9,008 bases of DNA from positions 15,388 through 24,395 of the forward strand of contig JAMPEH010000004.1 in the NCBI GenBank assembly GCA_023665245.1. The letters are read 5' to 3'. Source of the DNA: Muribaculaceae bacterium. Lineage in GTDB: Bacteria; Pseudomonadota; Alphaproteobacteria; Rs-D84. Made by a program: the position numbers and the translations under genes. Below are positions 1-7,439 of this stretch, piece by piece. The number at the start of each line of letters is the position of its first letter. Position 1 is the stretch's first letter. The notes beneath the pieces are model-generated. The model did no database searches. It saw nothing but the letters and a program-made list of their open reading frames with translations, and was not told where the DNA came from.

Positions 1-2
1 GC

Positions 3-3000
3 AGAAAAAACATCTTCGGAGAAACTGTCCACGTTCAGGAAATGCAGTCTGAGGCTGGTGCCGCAGGCGCTGTGCACGGTTCTCTTCAAACAGGAACACT
101 AACATCTACCTACACCGCTTCTCAGGGTCTTCTCTTGATGATCCCTAACATGTATAAGATTGCCGGTGAACTCCTTCCTTGTGTGTTCAACGTGTCTGCA
201 CGTACCATCGCAAGCCACGCTCTTTCCATTTTCGGCGACCATCAGGACGTGATGGCTGTTCGTCAGACCGGCTTTGCTATGCTCGCTGAGGGTAGCGTTC
301 AGGAAGTTATGGACCTCTCAGGTGTGGCTCACCTCGCCACCATCAAGAGCAGCGTTCCTTTTGTCAATTTCTTCGACGGTTTCCGTACTTCTCACGAAAT
401 CCAGAAGATCGAGGTTATCGATCAGGATGCTCTCGCAGCTCTCATCGATCAGGATGCTCTCGCAGCTTTCCGCAAACGTGGTCTCACACCTGATGCCCCT
501 GTAGCTCGCGGCATGGCTGAAAACCCCGACGTATTCTTCCAGCACCGTGAGGCTTGCAACAAATACTATGACGCTGTTCCCGAAATCGTAGAGGAATACA
601 TGAAGGAAGTGAGCAAAATCACTGGCCGCAACTATTCTCTCTTTGATTATTATGGCGACCCGGAGGCTGAAAACGTTGTTGTAGCCATGGGTTCTGTCAC
701 TGAGACAGCCAAGGAAGTGATCGACTATCTCCGCGCTCAGGGCAAGAAGGTCGGTCTCGTTTCGGTTCACCTCTATCGTCCTTTCAGCGTTAAGCACCTC
801 CGCGCTGCTGTTCCCGCTTCCTGCAAGACTCTCTGCGTGCTCGACCGCACTAAAGAACCAGGCGCTAACGGCGAACCTCTCGCTCTCGACGTGAAGGAAG
901 CTTTCTATGGCGTAGAAAATGCTCCCAAGATCATCAGTGGTCGCTACGGTCTGTCTTCAAAAGATACCACTCCGGCTGCTGTTCTTGCTGTGTATGAAAA
1001 CATGGAGCTTGCTGAGCCGAAAGACCACTTCACTGTTGGCATCAATGATGATGTGACTCTGCTTTCACTTCCCCAGCTTCCCGAAATCAATGTTGGTGGC
1101 AAGGGTATGTTCCAAGCTAAGTTCTATGGCCTCGGTGCCGATGGTACAGTTGGTGCCAACAAGAACTCTGTGAAGATAATCGGTGAAAACACCGATAAGT
1201 ATTGCCAGGCTTACTTCAGCTATGACTCCAAGAAGTCAGGTGGCTTCACTTGCTCACACCTCCGTTTCGGTGATGAACCTATCCGCAGTACTTACCTTGT
1301 GAATACTCCTAACTTTGTGGCATGCCACGTTCAGGCTTATCTTCACATGTACGATGTGCTCCGTGGTCTCCAGGATGGCGGTACTTTCCTTCTCAATACT
1401 ATCTGGGAAGGCGAAGAACTCGCTGAAAACCTTCCAAACAAGGTGAAGCGTTACCTCGCTAAGCACAATATAACTCTATACTATATCAACGCATCAAAGA
1501 TTGCTCAGGAGATTGGTCTCGGCAACCGCACCAACACAATCCTCCAGTCTGCATTCTTCCGCATCACTGAGGTTATCCCTGTTGATCTCGCCGTTGAGCA
1601 GATGAAGAAATTCATCAAGAAGAGCTATGGCAAGAAGGGCGACAATATTGTCAACATGAACTATGCTGCTGTTGACCGTGGTGGCGAATATAAGACTCTT
1701 GCTGTTGATTCCGCTTGGGCAAACCTTGAGGATGAGGCGGCAGAAAAACGCAACGAGCCGGAATTCATCACTAACGTTGTTCGTCCGATCAACGCCCAGG
1801 ATGGCGACCTTCTCCCAGTAAGCACATTTGCAGGCATTGAAGACGGTACTTGGCACCAGGGAACAGCCGCTTACGAAAAACGCGGTGTGGCTGCTTTCGT
1901 TCCCGAATGGAATCCTGAAAACTGTATTCAGTGCAACATCTGTTCATACGTTTGTCCTCACGCTTCAATCCGTCCGTTCCTCCTCAATGCAGAGGAAATG
2001 GCAAATGCACCTTTCGGCGAGGACCACACTCTTCCTGCTATCGGCAAAGGCCTCGAAGGCCTCCGCTTCGTTCAGCAGGTTGACGTCCTCGACTGTCTCG
2101 GTTGCGGCAACTGTGCCGACGTTTGCCCGGGTAAGAAGGGCGAGAAGGCTCTCACCATGAAGCATTTCGAAACACAGGAAGCTGAAGACAAGAATTGGGA
2201 ATACCTCGTTAAGAACGTTAAGAGCAAACAGGATCTCGTCAACATTCAGCAGAATGTGAAGATGAGTCAGTTTGCTACTCCGCTCTTCGAGTTCTCAGGT
2301 GCTTGCTCCGGTTGCGGCGAGACTCCTTACGTAAAGACTATCACACAGCTTTTCGGTGCAAATGAAATCGTTGCTAACGCTACCGGATGTTCTTCTATCT
2401 ACTCCGGTTCCGTTCCTTCGACTCCTTACACTACCGACGAGAATGGTCACGGTCCCGCTTGGGCTAACTCCCTCTTTGAGGACTTCTGCGAGTTCGGTCT
2501 CGGCATGAACATTGCCTACGAGAAGATGCGTGCACGTCTTGTTGACACCTGCACCAAGATTCAGGCTTGCGATTGCTGCAGCGACGACATTAAGGCTTGC
2601 GCTGCCAAGTGGCTTGAGGTTCGCGAAGATGCAAAGATGTCACGCGTGGCCGGTGAGGCTCTCGTGGCTGCTTGCAGCAAGTGCGATTGCGACCTCTGCA
2701 AGACTGTGCTCAATACTTCTGCATTCCTCACAAAACGCAGCCAGTGGATCATCGGCGGCGACGGCGCCTCCTATGATATCGGCTTCGGTGGTCTCGACCA
2801 CGTGATTGCTTCCGGCAAGAATGTGAATATCCTCGTTCTCGACACCGAGGTTTACTCCAACACTGGTGGCCAGAGCTCCAAGGCTACTCCTATCGGCGCT
2901 ATCGCCAAGTTCGCTGCCGCAGGCAAGCGTATCCGCAAGAAAGACCTCGGCCTTATCGCCACTACCTACGGTTATGTCTACGTAGCTCAGATTGCAATGG

Positions 3001-3437
3001 GTGCCAACAATGCCCAGACTCTCCAGGCTATCCGCGAGGCAGAGGCTTACGACGGTCCTTCTTTGATCATCGCCTACGCTCCCTGTATCAACCACGGCAT
3101 CAAGACCGGTATGGGCAAGAGCCAGGCTGAGGAGAAGAAGGCTGTAGAATGCGGCTACTGGCACCTCTGGCGTTATAACCCCGCTCTTGAGGAAGAAGGC
3201 AAGAATCCGTTTAGCCTTGACAGCAAGGCTCCGGATTGGAGTAAGTTCCAGGATTATCTCGCTGGTGAAGTTCGCTTTGCTTCAGTGAAGAAGATGTGTC
3301 CTGAGGCTGCCGACGAACTCTTCAAGGCTTGCGAGGAAAACGCACGCTGGCGCTACAACAACTACGTTCGCCTTTCCCAGCAGAACTGGGGTGAGGATCC
3401 CGAACTGAAGTCCGACGAAATCGCCCTCCGCAAATAA
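3..3437 (+). CDS. nifJ: Pyruvate:ferredoxin (flavodoxin) oxidoreductase, 5'-truncated by window edge
   Basis: Oxidises pyruvate with CoA to acetyl-CoA and CO2 and reduces ferredoxin; cytoplasmic and central to anaerobic metabolism. The frame is open from the first bases (RKNIFGETVHVQEMQSEAG), so the ATG at 42 is internal; about 50 N-terminal residues are missing from a protein near 1,190 residues. Two ferredoxin-type CxxCxxCxxxCP motifs are visible (cysteine codons 1923-1953 and 2094-2124). The cluster next to thiamine diphosphate has cysteines at 2304 and 2313 (ACSGCGETPY), 2388 (NATGCSS) and 3084 (APCINHG). The thiamine site is GGDGASYDIG near 2754-2783, followed by DTEVYSNTGGQSSKATP. Oddities are a 27-base in-frame tandem repeat at 417-470 and nine cysteines between 2550 and 2699. 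Codon choice looks strongly biased, as in highly expressed genes. The family call is essentially certain. Confidence 0.97.
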   Translation, partial: RKNIFGETVHVQEMQSEAGAAGAVHGSLQTGTLTSTYTASQGLLLMIPNMYKIAGELLPCVFNVSARTIASHALSIFGDHQDVMAVRQTGFAMLAEGSVQEVMDLSGVAHLATIKSSVPFVNFFDGFRTSHEIQKIEVIDQDALAALIDQDALAAFRKRGLTPDAPVARGMAENPDVFFQHREACNKYYDAVPEIVEEYMKEVSKITGRNYSLFDYYGDPEAENVVVAMGSVTETAKEVIDYLRAQGKKVGLVSVHLYRPFSVKHLRAAVPASCKTLCVLDRTKEPGANGEPLALDVKEAFYGVENAPKIISGRYGLSSKDTTPAAVLAVYENMELAEPKDHFTVGINDDVTLLSLPQLPEINVGGKGMFQAKFYGLGADGTVGANKNSVKIIGENTDKYCQAYFSYDSKKSGGFTCSHLRFGDEPIRSTYLVNTPNFVACHVQAYLHMYDVLRGLQDGGTFLLNTIWEGEELAENLPNKVKRYLAKHNITLYYINASKIAQEIGLGNRTNTILQSAFFRITEVIPVDLAVEQMKKFIKKSYGKKGDNIVNMNYAAVDRGGEYKTLAVDSAWANLEDEAAEKRNEPEFITNVVRPINAQDGDLLPVSTFAGIEDGTWHQGTAAYEKRGVAAFVPEWNPENCIQCNICSYVCPHASIRPFLLNAEEMANAPFGEDHTLPAIGKGLEGLRFVQQVDVLDCLGCGNCADVCPGKKGEKALTMKHFETQEAEDKNWEYLVKNVKSKQDLVNIQQNVKMSQFATPLFEFSGACSGCGETPYVKTITQLFGANEIVANATGCSSIYSGSVPSTPYTTDENGHGPAWANSLFEDFCEFGLGMNIAYEKMRARLVDTCTKIQACDCCSDDIKACAAKWLEVREDAKMSRVAGEALVAACSKCDCDLCKTVLNTSAFLTKRSQWIIGGDGASYDIGFGGLDHVIASGKNVNILVLDTEVYSNTGGQSSKATPIGAIAKFAAAGKRIRKKDLGLIATTYGYVYVAQIAMGANNAQTLQAIREAEAYDGPSLIIAYAPCINHGIKTGMGKSQAEEKKAVECGYWHLWRYNPALEEEGKNPFSLDSKAPDWSKFQDYLAGEVRFASVKKMCPEAADELFKACEENARWRYNNYVRLSQQNWGEDPELKSDEIALRK
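417..470 (+). repeat. 27-base in-frame tandem repeat inside nifJ
   Basis: Two adjacent 27-base units (417-443 and 444-470) differ at one base, CTC versus TTC in the last codon. They encode IDQDALAAL then IDQDALAAF. The repeat is in frame. From memory of other enzymes of this family, this region normally holds two similar but not identical nine-residue segments of the same total length, so the repeat does not appear to lengthen the protein. Confidence 0.9.
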
Positions 3438-3457
3438 CTTTACTCCATTAAATAATT

Positions 3458-3490
3458 AAGGGTCAGCAACTTCGATTGCTGACCCTTTAT
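3458..3490 (+). terminator. Rho-independent terminator of nifJ, possibly bidirectional
   Basis: A 12-bp perfect stem (3458-3469 with 3476-3487) closes a six-base loop CTTCGA and is followed by TTTATTAAT. It begins 20 bases after the nifJ stop codon. The opposite strand has TTAATTATTTAA after the same stem, so it may also stop transcription arriving from the convergent helicase gene. Confidence 0.85.
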
Positions 3491-3498
3491 TAATCGGC

Positions 3499-3516
3499 AA
3501 AAGGCCGGAGGCCTTT
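3499..3516 (-). terminator. Terminator hairpin immediately after the helicase stop codon
   Basis: On the minus strand AAAGGCC-TCC-GGCCTTT forms a 7-bp stem with a three-base loop (3516-3510 with 3506-3500), ending in a short T run. It starts one base after the helicase TGA. The T run is short, so it may work together with the longer stem at 3458-3487. Confidence 0.65.
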
Positions 3517-3517
3517 A

Positions 3518-4843
3518 TCAAAGCAAAATCATCTTCCTCTTCACCCCCTTTATCTTGGCAGAAGCAAGCCTCAGCATCAGCTCCTTAGCTTTCTCCGCCG
3601 GGACCGCCACAAGTGCGTGGTGGTCAGATAGCGTGATGGCTCCTATATCCGATGCTTCCAGATTCCCCTCCTTGCATAGAAAACCCACTATGTCGCCTTT
3701 AGAGAGCTTCTCCTTGCGTCCGGCGCTTATTCTCATTGTGACTTTGTCGCTGGTCAGTTTTGAGTCGGCATCAGGATTCACCTTATATACACCGTCAGTG
3801 CTTATATACGGCTTCAATTCCTCATCGGGTCCGGTTAGTACATATATGTCGCCTGTAGAGTCAACACGAGCTGTACGGCCGTTGCGGTGGGTGTTTGTTT
3901 CCTCAGTGAGCGGCTGATGGTAGTGGATTATGTTGTTCACTCCTTGAATGTCAAGACCTCGTGCAGCTAAGTCCGTCGCCACGAGTATCGGAGCAGACCC
4001 ATTGTTGAACATCGATATGGCATCCTCGCGTTGAAATTGATCAAGCTCGCCATGATATAGTGCACATGCCGCGTGATGTTTCTTCAGGAATTCAGCCACT
4101 CTAATGGCACTCTCGCGATAATTGACGAATACTATCGACTTCTCAGGTATGTCACCTGTCGTGATACTTTTCAGTAGCTGCAAGAGAGATTCCAGTTTGT
4201 CTTTCTCAGTCATCACCTGATAAATTCTCATTCTGTCGCGAACGTTTCCGGTTTTCTTTGAAAAGTCTATTTCAAGAGGATTGTCCAGTTTCAGAAAAGA
4301 GGGTAGGATAGCGCTCTTGGTAGCGGATGTAAGTATAAACCGGCTCACGTTTTTCAGTCGATTGAAAATCTTTCGCATGTCATCTTCAAAGCCTAATTCA
4401 AGCGATTTGTCATACTCATCGAGAATCAGGACACGTGTTGATGATGGATCCACGTTGCCACGTTTCAGATGGTCGAGCAAACGTCCCGGTGTGGCAACAA
4501 TGATATCTGGTGTAACACTGAGGGTGTTGACCTCGTCTTCCACGTTATGACCTCCATATAGTGCGGATACTTTATATCCGGATGCAAGTTCTCTAACTAC
4601 TCCGGCAATCTGTATCACGAGTTCACGCGACGGTGCGATGATTATTGCCTGTACCCTCCCGGCTGCCGGATTTAGCCATTTAAGCATTGGAAGCGTAAAG
4701 GCTACTGTCTTTCCCGATCCGGTTGGAGATATCAATATTATTTCTTTAGACTCAGTTGCAGCGGACATTGCCTTCTTCTGCATTTCATTTATATCTTTTA
4801 TACCGAGTCTTTCCAAGTTCGGCAAAAATTCTTTCTCTCTCAT
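3518..4843 (-). CDS. DEAD-box ATP-dependent RNA helicase, DbpA-like
   Basis: A 441-residue cytoplasmic RNA helicase, probably acting on ribosomal RNA during large-subunit assembly. The N-terminal RecA-like domain shows a Q-motif region (F6 to Q22), motif I SPTGSGKT (39-46), PSREL (71-75), TPGR (118-121), motif II as DEYD (142-145) and SAT (173-175). The second domain has IVFVNYRES (237-245), ATDLAARGLD (289-298) and HRNGRTAR (319-326), where the usual motif VI is HRxGRxGR. The last 75 or so residues (VTMRISAGRKEKLSKGDIVG onward) resemble the DbpA RNA-binding domain, which in E. coli recognises 23S rRNA hairpin 92. The chosen ATG gives the usual short lead into the Q motif. No clear ribosome-binding site is seen. 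The gene lies 49 bases downstream of tRNA-fMet with a terminator between and no visible promoter of its own. Specific rRNA targeting is inferred from the tail. Confidence 0.93.
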   Translation of the reverse strand: MREKEFLPNLERLGIKDINEMQKKAMSAATESKEIILISPTGSGKTVAFTLPMLKWLNPAAGRVQAIIIAPSRELVIQIAGVVRELASGYKVSALYGGHNVEDEVNTLSVTPDIIVATPGRLLDHLKRGNVDPSSTRVLILDEYDKSLELGFEDDMRKIFNRLKNVSRFILTSATKSAILPSFLKLDNPLEIDFSKKTGNVRDRMRIYQVMTEKDKLESLLQLLKSITTGDIPEKSIVFVNYRESAIRVAEFLKKHHAACALYHGELDQFQREDAISMFNNGSAPILVATDLAARGLDIQGVNNIIHYHQPLTEETNTHRNGRTARVDSTGDIYVLTGPDEELKPYISTDGVYKVNPDADSKLTSDKVTMRISAGRKEKLSKGDIVGFLCKEGNLEASDIGAITLSDHHALVAVPAEKAKELMLRLASAKIKGVKRKMILL

Positions 4844-4855
4844 GGCATTTATATT

Positions 4856-4885
4856 AAAAAAGGCCGACCATATAGGTCAGCCTTT
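4856..4885 (-). terminator. Terminator/possible attenuator between tRNA-fMet and helicase
   Basis: On the minus strand a 10-bp stem with one G-U pair (AAGGCTGACC with GGTCGGCCTT, plus-strand 4875-4884 and 4860-4869) closes a TATAT loop and runs into six T residues. It starts 8 bases after the tRNA discriminator base. The T run ends 12 bases before the helicase ATG. It is a good intrinsic terminator for the tRNA; any helicase transcript from the tRNA promoter must read through it. Confidence 0.88.
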
Positions 4886-4892
4886 GTGTTAG

Positions 4893-4964
<72 letters not shown>

Positions 4965-4979
4965 GTGTGATTTCGAATG

Positions 4980-5011
4980 CAAAATTACAACATTTTTCAG
5001 CGTTTGTCAAG
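4980..5011 (-). promoter_or_regulatory. Bacteroidota-type promoter of tRNA-fMet
   Basis: On the minus strand a -7 box TAATTTTG (4987-4980) is preceded by exactly 20 bases and then CTTG (5011-5008) as -33 box, matching the TTTG / TAnnTTTG consensus except for the first base of the -33 box. CTTGACA here also contains TTGACA. The start site would fall near 4973-4976, giving a leader of roughly ten bases before the tRNA. Confidence 0.8.
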
Positions 5012-5075
5012 TCTTTTTGCGTTAAAATTTGTTAATAGATTTTATTATTGTTCAAATTGCGTTGATTCTCAATGT

Positions 5076-6020
5076 TTAAATTTTGACGGTAAATGCTGCG
5101 CAGGAATATCCTCCACCAAAAACCATCAACGATACGATGTCTCCCTTGTGGAGCTTATGCAGGTTTTGTGATAATACGAGGGCTGCACTCGCACTTCCGG
5201 TGTTGCCAAGTTCTTGTATGTTGTTGAGAAATCTTTCCATTGGCACCTCTATCATTCTTGCAAGTTGCTTCACGATTCTCATGTTGGCTTGATGTGTGAT
5301 GAAGTATCTGACATCTTCTTTGTTCAAGCAACTCGCCTCGAGATTCTTCATCAAGGCATACTCCATATATTTCACAGCATACAGGAACACGTCTCTGCCA
5401 TCAGGCATCTCTATGCCATTTTCTTTCGGGCGAAGCATGACCCCTTCTGGCCCTTTGCCAAGATGACCAAGACTTTCTGTGAAGACTGACAGTATCTCTA
5501 TGTCTTTTTCTGATTCTCGCTCTTTGCTTATGAAGTAAGCAACGGCGGCATCTCCCCAAAGGTGACCCGCCTTTGCATCATGGTCGTTTGAGTAATATGA
5601 GTTCTGTTCGCTGCATATCAGAAGAGCTCGTTTTGCTTTACCCATGGCAAAATATCCCTCTATTATTTCCAACCCGTTTACAAAAGAACTGCAGGCTGAT
5701 GATGCATATACCGCTTTTGCACCTTCTATACCATATTTGCGTTGCACTTTATGAGCCACAGTGCCTACTGTGTCGTATGCGCAATAATGGGCGGCCACTA
5801 CCAAATCCACTTCTTTTATGGGATAGGGGAGTGCTGCAAGTGTGTTCTCAATTGCCTCTATGGCCATTGTATCCACATTTTCATCTTTTCCACAGCGGCT
5901 GCGGGTCTCAATCCCGGTACGCTGAACTATCCATTCCGGATCAAGACCGTTAAGATCTTTGAAATATTCATTTGTGATTCTTCCGGTTGGTATATAGTGT
6001 CCTATTGCGTTGATATACAT
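5076..6020 (-). CDS. 3-oxoacyl-ACP synthase III (FabH-like, KAS III)
   Basis: A 314-residue thiolase-fold condensing enzyme. By family it joins an acyl-CoA starter to malonyl-ACP, the first elongation step of type II fatty acid or related acyl-chain synthesis; cytoplasmic. The full Cys-His-Asn triad is visible: C110 in SSACSSF, H243 in THQANMRI and N273 in LGNTGSASAAL. WIVQRTGIETR (30-40) matches the typical N-terminal FabH segment and FGGGYSCAAF the C-terminal glycine loop. Length is normal for FabH. It lies 57 bases after the TetR-family gene on the same strand, so the two are probably co-transcribed, with AAGG about 12 bases before the ATG. I do not name it fabH because Bacteroidota usually carry the main fabH beside rpmF; this may be a second, specialised copy with a different starter. 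I see no clear terminator between its stop and the tRNA promoter. Confidence 0.92.
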   Translation of the reverse strand: MYINAIGHYIPTGRITNEYFKDLNGLDPEWIVQRTGIETRSRCGKDENVDTMAIEAIENTLAALPYPIKEVDLVVAAHYCAYDTVGTVAHKVQRKYGIEGAKAVYASSACSSFVNGLEIIEGYFAMGKAKRALLICSEQNSYYSNDHDAKAGHLWGDAAVAYFISKERESEKDIEILSVFTESLGHLGKGPEGVMLRPKENGIEMPDGRDVFLYAVKYMEYALMKNLEASCLNKEDVRYFITHQANMRIVKQLARMIEVPMERFLNNIQELGNTGSASAALVLSQNLHKLHKGDIVSLMVFGGGYSCAAFTVKI

Positions 6021-6077
6021 GTTTTATTATGCCTTTTTATTAAAACTATCTTATTTGAAACCATCTCAGGATATGTG

Positions 6078-6668
6078 CTACTCTTCTCGTTGCTTAAGAC
6101 CGTTAATGAGCACAGATGAGAATATTTTTGCCAATTCATCTTTATCTACACCTGTCTCCGATATGTCTTCCCTGATATATGGCACGTCAAGACCTTGGAT
6201 TGTCTTTGTTATTACCATCGCCATGCGGGGGATATTGTCTATATCGAATATATTTTCAGCCACTCCTTCCGAGAGTATCTGATGAAGCAATATGGTCTCT
6301 TTTCGGCTGACTGCACGCCGTGCTCTATCCACTTTGCGAATATCTCTGAAAAACCATGCTCGCAGCGTGCCGTTGCGAGATACAACTTCTCGCATTGTCT
6401 CGAAGTGTGCAGCTATGTATTCTTGAAGTTTTACATCTGCCGGCACCGGTTTAGACACTATTGTGCGCAAACGTGTCAACACAATGTCTGTCTCCTGTTC
6501 GATCACAGCATTATATATGTCGCGTTTGCTTTTAAAATATGTGTAGATCGTTCGTCGTCCTTTGTCGGATGCCGATGCGATATCGTTCATCGTTGTATTC
6601 TCTACTCCTTTTCTTGCGAATAGTTGTCGAGCCACTTCTATGAATTTTTCCCGTGTCTTTAATCCCAT
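6078..6668 (-). CDS. TetR/AcrR-family transcriptional regulator
   Basis: A 196-residue one-component regulator. The N-terminal TetR DNA-binding domain is clear: TREKFIEVARQLFARKGVENTTMNDIA (5-31), then the recognition helix and exit segment with KGRRTIYTYFKSKRDIY (36-52). The rest is a predicted all-helical ligand-binding and dimer domain that I cannot match to a ligand. The frame remains open upstream to an ATG at 6746, but I place the start at 6668: that gives the standard TetR N-terminus, and a consensus promoter lies inside the longer frame at 6692-6724. It is followed by the FabH-like gene, so it may regulate its own operon in response to an acyl-CoA or lipid signal. That role is inferred from context only. 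It stops with TAG. Confidence 0.92.
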   Translation of the reverse strand: MGLKTREKFIEVARQLFARKGVENTTMNDIASASDKGRRTIYTYFKSKRDIYNAVIEQETDIVLTRLRTIVSKPVPADVKLQEYIAAHFETMREVVSRNGTLRAWFFRDIRKVDRARRAVSRKETILLHQILSEGVAENIFDIDNIPRMAMVITKTIQGLDVPYIREDISETGVDKDELAKIFSSVLINGLKQREE

Positions 6669-6691
6669 GCTGAGAATGCCTGATTTTATTG

Positions 6692-6724
6692 CAAAATTAA
6701 CAAAAAATCCCCAAATCTCCCAAT
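6692..6724 (-). promoter_or_regulatory. Bacteroidota-type promoter of the tetR-fabH-like operon
   Basis: On the minus strand TAATTTTG (6699-6692) is preceded by 21 bases and ATTG (6724-6721), a near match to the TTTG -33 box. The predicted start near 6685-6688 leaves a leader of about 17-20 bases before the ATG at 6668. This promoter supports the shorter start of the regulator. Confidence 0.7.
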
Positions 6725-6734
6725 TTTTTCTAAT

Positions 6735-6749
6735 AAGTTTAAACAACTT
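6735..6749. promoter_or_regulatory. Small inverted repeat upstream of the tetR promoter, possible operator
   Basis: AAGTT-TAAAC-AACTT is an inverted repeat with 5-base arms, overlapping the 8-base palindrome GTTTAAAC (6737-6744). It lies about 10 bases upstream of the -33 box and just after the pseudouridine synthase gene. It could be a TetR-type operator, or chance in A/T-rich DNA. It has no T run, so it is not a convincing terminator. Confidence 0.25.
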
Positions 6750-6770
6750 TTAAGTGATGTATAGACAAAT

Positions 6771-7439
6771 TTACTTTTCCCCGATTATAGTGTTCATTTC
6801 AGGAAGAGGATCGGTTTCTACACTTATTTTCTGTTTCGATACCGGATGAATGAATTCGATCTTTTTAGCCAAAAGTGAGATGCCTCCTCCCGGATTGTTT
6901 CGGCGCGCTCCATACTTCAAATCCCCTTTTATAGGTGTGCCGGTAGCTGACAATTGGACTCTTATTTGGTGTTTCCTGCCGGTAAGAAGTTTCACTTCGA
7001 GAATAGAATATTTGTCGCCCTCAGCAATTACCTTATAAGTTAATTTTGACAGTTTCGCATCTTGTGTATTCGGAGCCACAACTCTTGTTTTGTTTAGTCG
7101 CCCATCAGAAAGAAGCCATGATTCAATCTCTCCCTCTTTCTCTTCCCTCTTTCCTTCCACCATCGCCCAATATGTCTTATGGATTTCTCCTTTTTTTAGC
7201 ATTTCATTTAGGCGTGTCAGTGCTTTGGAGGTTTTTGCAAAAACCACAACTCCGGCCACGGGTCTGTCAATGCGGTGTACGACACCGCAAAATACATTGC
7301 CCGGTTTTCCATACTTATCTTTTAAATAAGTTTTGATGGTTTCGGATAGTGGTGTGTCGCCTGTTTTGTCGCCTTGCACTATTTCTCCGGCTTCCTTCCT
7401 TACTATTATGATATGGTTGTCTTCGTATAGTGGTGTCAT
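6771..7439 (-). CDS. RluA-family RNA pseudouridine synthase
   Basis: A 222-residue enzyme that converts uridine to pseudouridine in rRNA or tRNA. The catalytic motif is HRIDRPVAGVVVFAKT (55-70) with the nucleophilic aspartate D58; the family form is HRLDxxTSGL, so the usual serine before glycine is alanine here. LLTGRKHQIRVQLSATGTPIKGD, near residues 150-175, is the conserved C-terminal part of the catalytic domain. There is no N-terminal S4 RNA-binding domain, and the protein begins directly in the catalytic fold (PLYEDNHIIIVRKEAG), like the short members of the family. The target nucleotide cannot be told from sequence. The ATG overlaps the ispD stop codon by four bases (ATGA), implying translational coupling. 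Confidence 0.93.
   Translation of the reverse strand: MTPLYEDNHIIIVRKEAGEIVQGDKTGDTPLSETIKTYLKDKYGKPGNVFCGVVHRIDRPVAGVVVFAKTSKALTRLNEMLKKGEIHKTYWAMVEGKREEKEGEIESWLLSDGRLNKTRVVAPNTQDAKLSKLTYKVIAEGDKYSILEVKLLTGRKHQIRVQLSATGTPIKGDLKYGARRNNPGGGISLLAKKIEFIHPVSKQKISVETDPLPEMNTIIGEK

Noticed and set aside
417..470. Tandem repeat as a CRISPR-like or phase-variable locus
   Set aside because: There are only two adjacent units without spacers, and a 27-base unit change would keep the reading frame rather than switch the gene on or off.
2640..3164. A 174-codon open frame antisense to nifJ, and a similar 159-codon one at 318-797
   Set aside because: They lie wholly inside nifJ, show no recognisable motif, and are explained by the codon bias of the real gene (few stop triplets on the opposite strand).
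3458..3516. Paired hairpins as a mobile-element end or integration site
   Set aside because: Position between two convergent stop codons and the T runs fit ordinary terminators; there are no flanking direct repeats or recombinase gene.
5012..5075. Possible terminator after the FabH-like gene
   Set aside because: The segment is A/T-rich, but I found no stem followed by a T run; nothing to annotate beyond the tRNA promoter.
6669..6746. A 26-residue N-terminal extension of the TetR-family protein
   Set aside because: The extension is not typical of the family and contains the promoter at 6692-6724; the ATG at 6668 gives the standard start.
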